From Pectobacterium peruviense (lineage in GTDB: Bacteria; Pseudomonadota; Gammaproteobacteria; Enterobacterales; Enterobacteriaceae), in assembly GCF_002847345.1 (NCBI RefSeq), contig NZ_LXFV01000006.1:1-64000 (forward strand): a stretch of DNA of 64,000 nt. Direction: 5' to 3'. The notes below the pieces were generated by a model. It was not told the origin of the DNA and did not search any database. It saw only the letters and a program-made list of their open reading frames with translations. Below are positions 63,960 through 64,000 of this stretch, piece after piece (positions within the stretch are counted from its first letter, which is position 1; each line of letters begins with the position of its first letter). The translations under genes and the position numbers were made by a program.

Positions 63960-64000
63960 TTCGGTTTTCCCGATAGACGCCCCGTCGCCGGGCATTCACG

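Overview
The window looks like a chromosomal segment of a soft-rot enterobacterium, most likely Pectobacterium. The housekeeping genes match enterobacterial proteins in length and order (acs-yjcH-actP, yjcE, ghxP, lysS-prfB-recJ-dsbC-xerD, fldB, cptA-sdhE-ygfZ-yqfA). They are mixed with a pectin-degradation enzyme (PL4 rhamnogalacturonate lyase) and a complete Flp/Tad pilus locus. Genus assignment is inference from gene content, not a database result.

Layout. 0-4.4 kb: a TonB-dependent siderophore receptor with an N-terminal STN domain, a small PAS-only protein, and long AT-rich intergenic stretches. 4.4-8.6 kb: the acetate operon acs-yjcH-actP with an upstream CRP-type site. 8.6-40.4 kb: a block of about 32 kb, all on the minus strand, lying between actP and yjcE, which are near neighbours in E. 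coli. In transcription order (right to left) it holds a two-component system behind a promoter overlapped by a near-consensus Fur box; flp and the Tad genes (tadV, rcpC, rcpA, cpaD-like, tadZ, tadA, tadB, tadC, tadD, tadE, tadF, tadG); a giant modular secreted protein of about 2704 residues with an LEPR-type N-terminal motif; a four-gene export set (TolC-like lipoprotein, HlyD-like adaptor, GAF-HlyD fusion, M50 protease-HlyD fusion) that lacks any ABC ATPase; and rhiE. 40.4-44.2 kb: yjcE and ghxP with two ERIC-type repeats. 44.2-44.9 kb: a compact unit of CRP site, promoter, two tiny ORFs and a terminator. 45-50 kb: lpxP, a DUF1176 protein, a SnoaL-like protein, tRNA-Gly(CCC), a LysE-family exporter and an AraC regulator. 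50-64 kb: conserved backbone from lysS to an HD-domain phosphohydrolase, with a yhjE-like MHS transporter between xerD and fldB.

How the parts may work together. The two-component system lies directly upstream of flp and is the obvious candidate regulator of the pilus; the Fur-box promoter suggests iron control of that system. The giant protein and its export set follow tadG on the same strand, so it may be a large cell-surface or matrix protein deployed with the Tad pilus. The export set is the most unusual part of the window: it looks like a type I secretion system in which the ABC component is replaced by membrane-anchored HlyD fusions, one with an M50 site-2-protease core and an apparent PqqD/RRE-like N-terminus, the other with a GAF-like cytoplasmic domain.

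Smaller points of interest are the two-peptide CRP-type operon at 44.5-44.9 kb, and a structured module of about 78 nt present twice (nested in an ERIC element near 42.35 kb and alone near 50.03 kb) whose stems differ by paired, compensatory substitutions.
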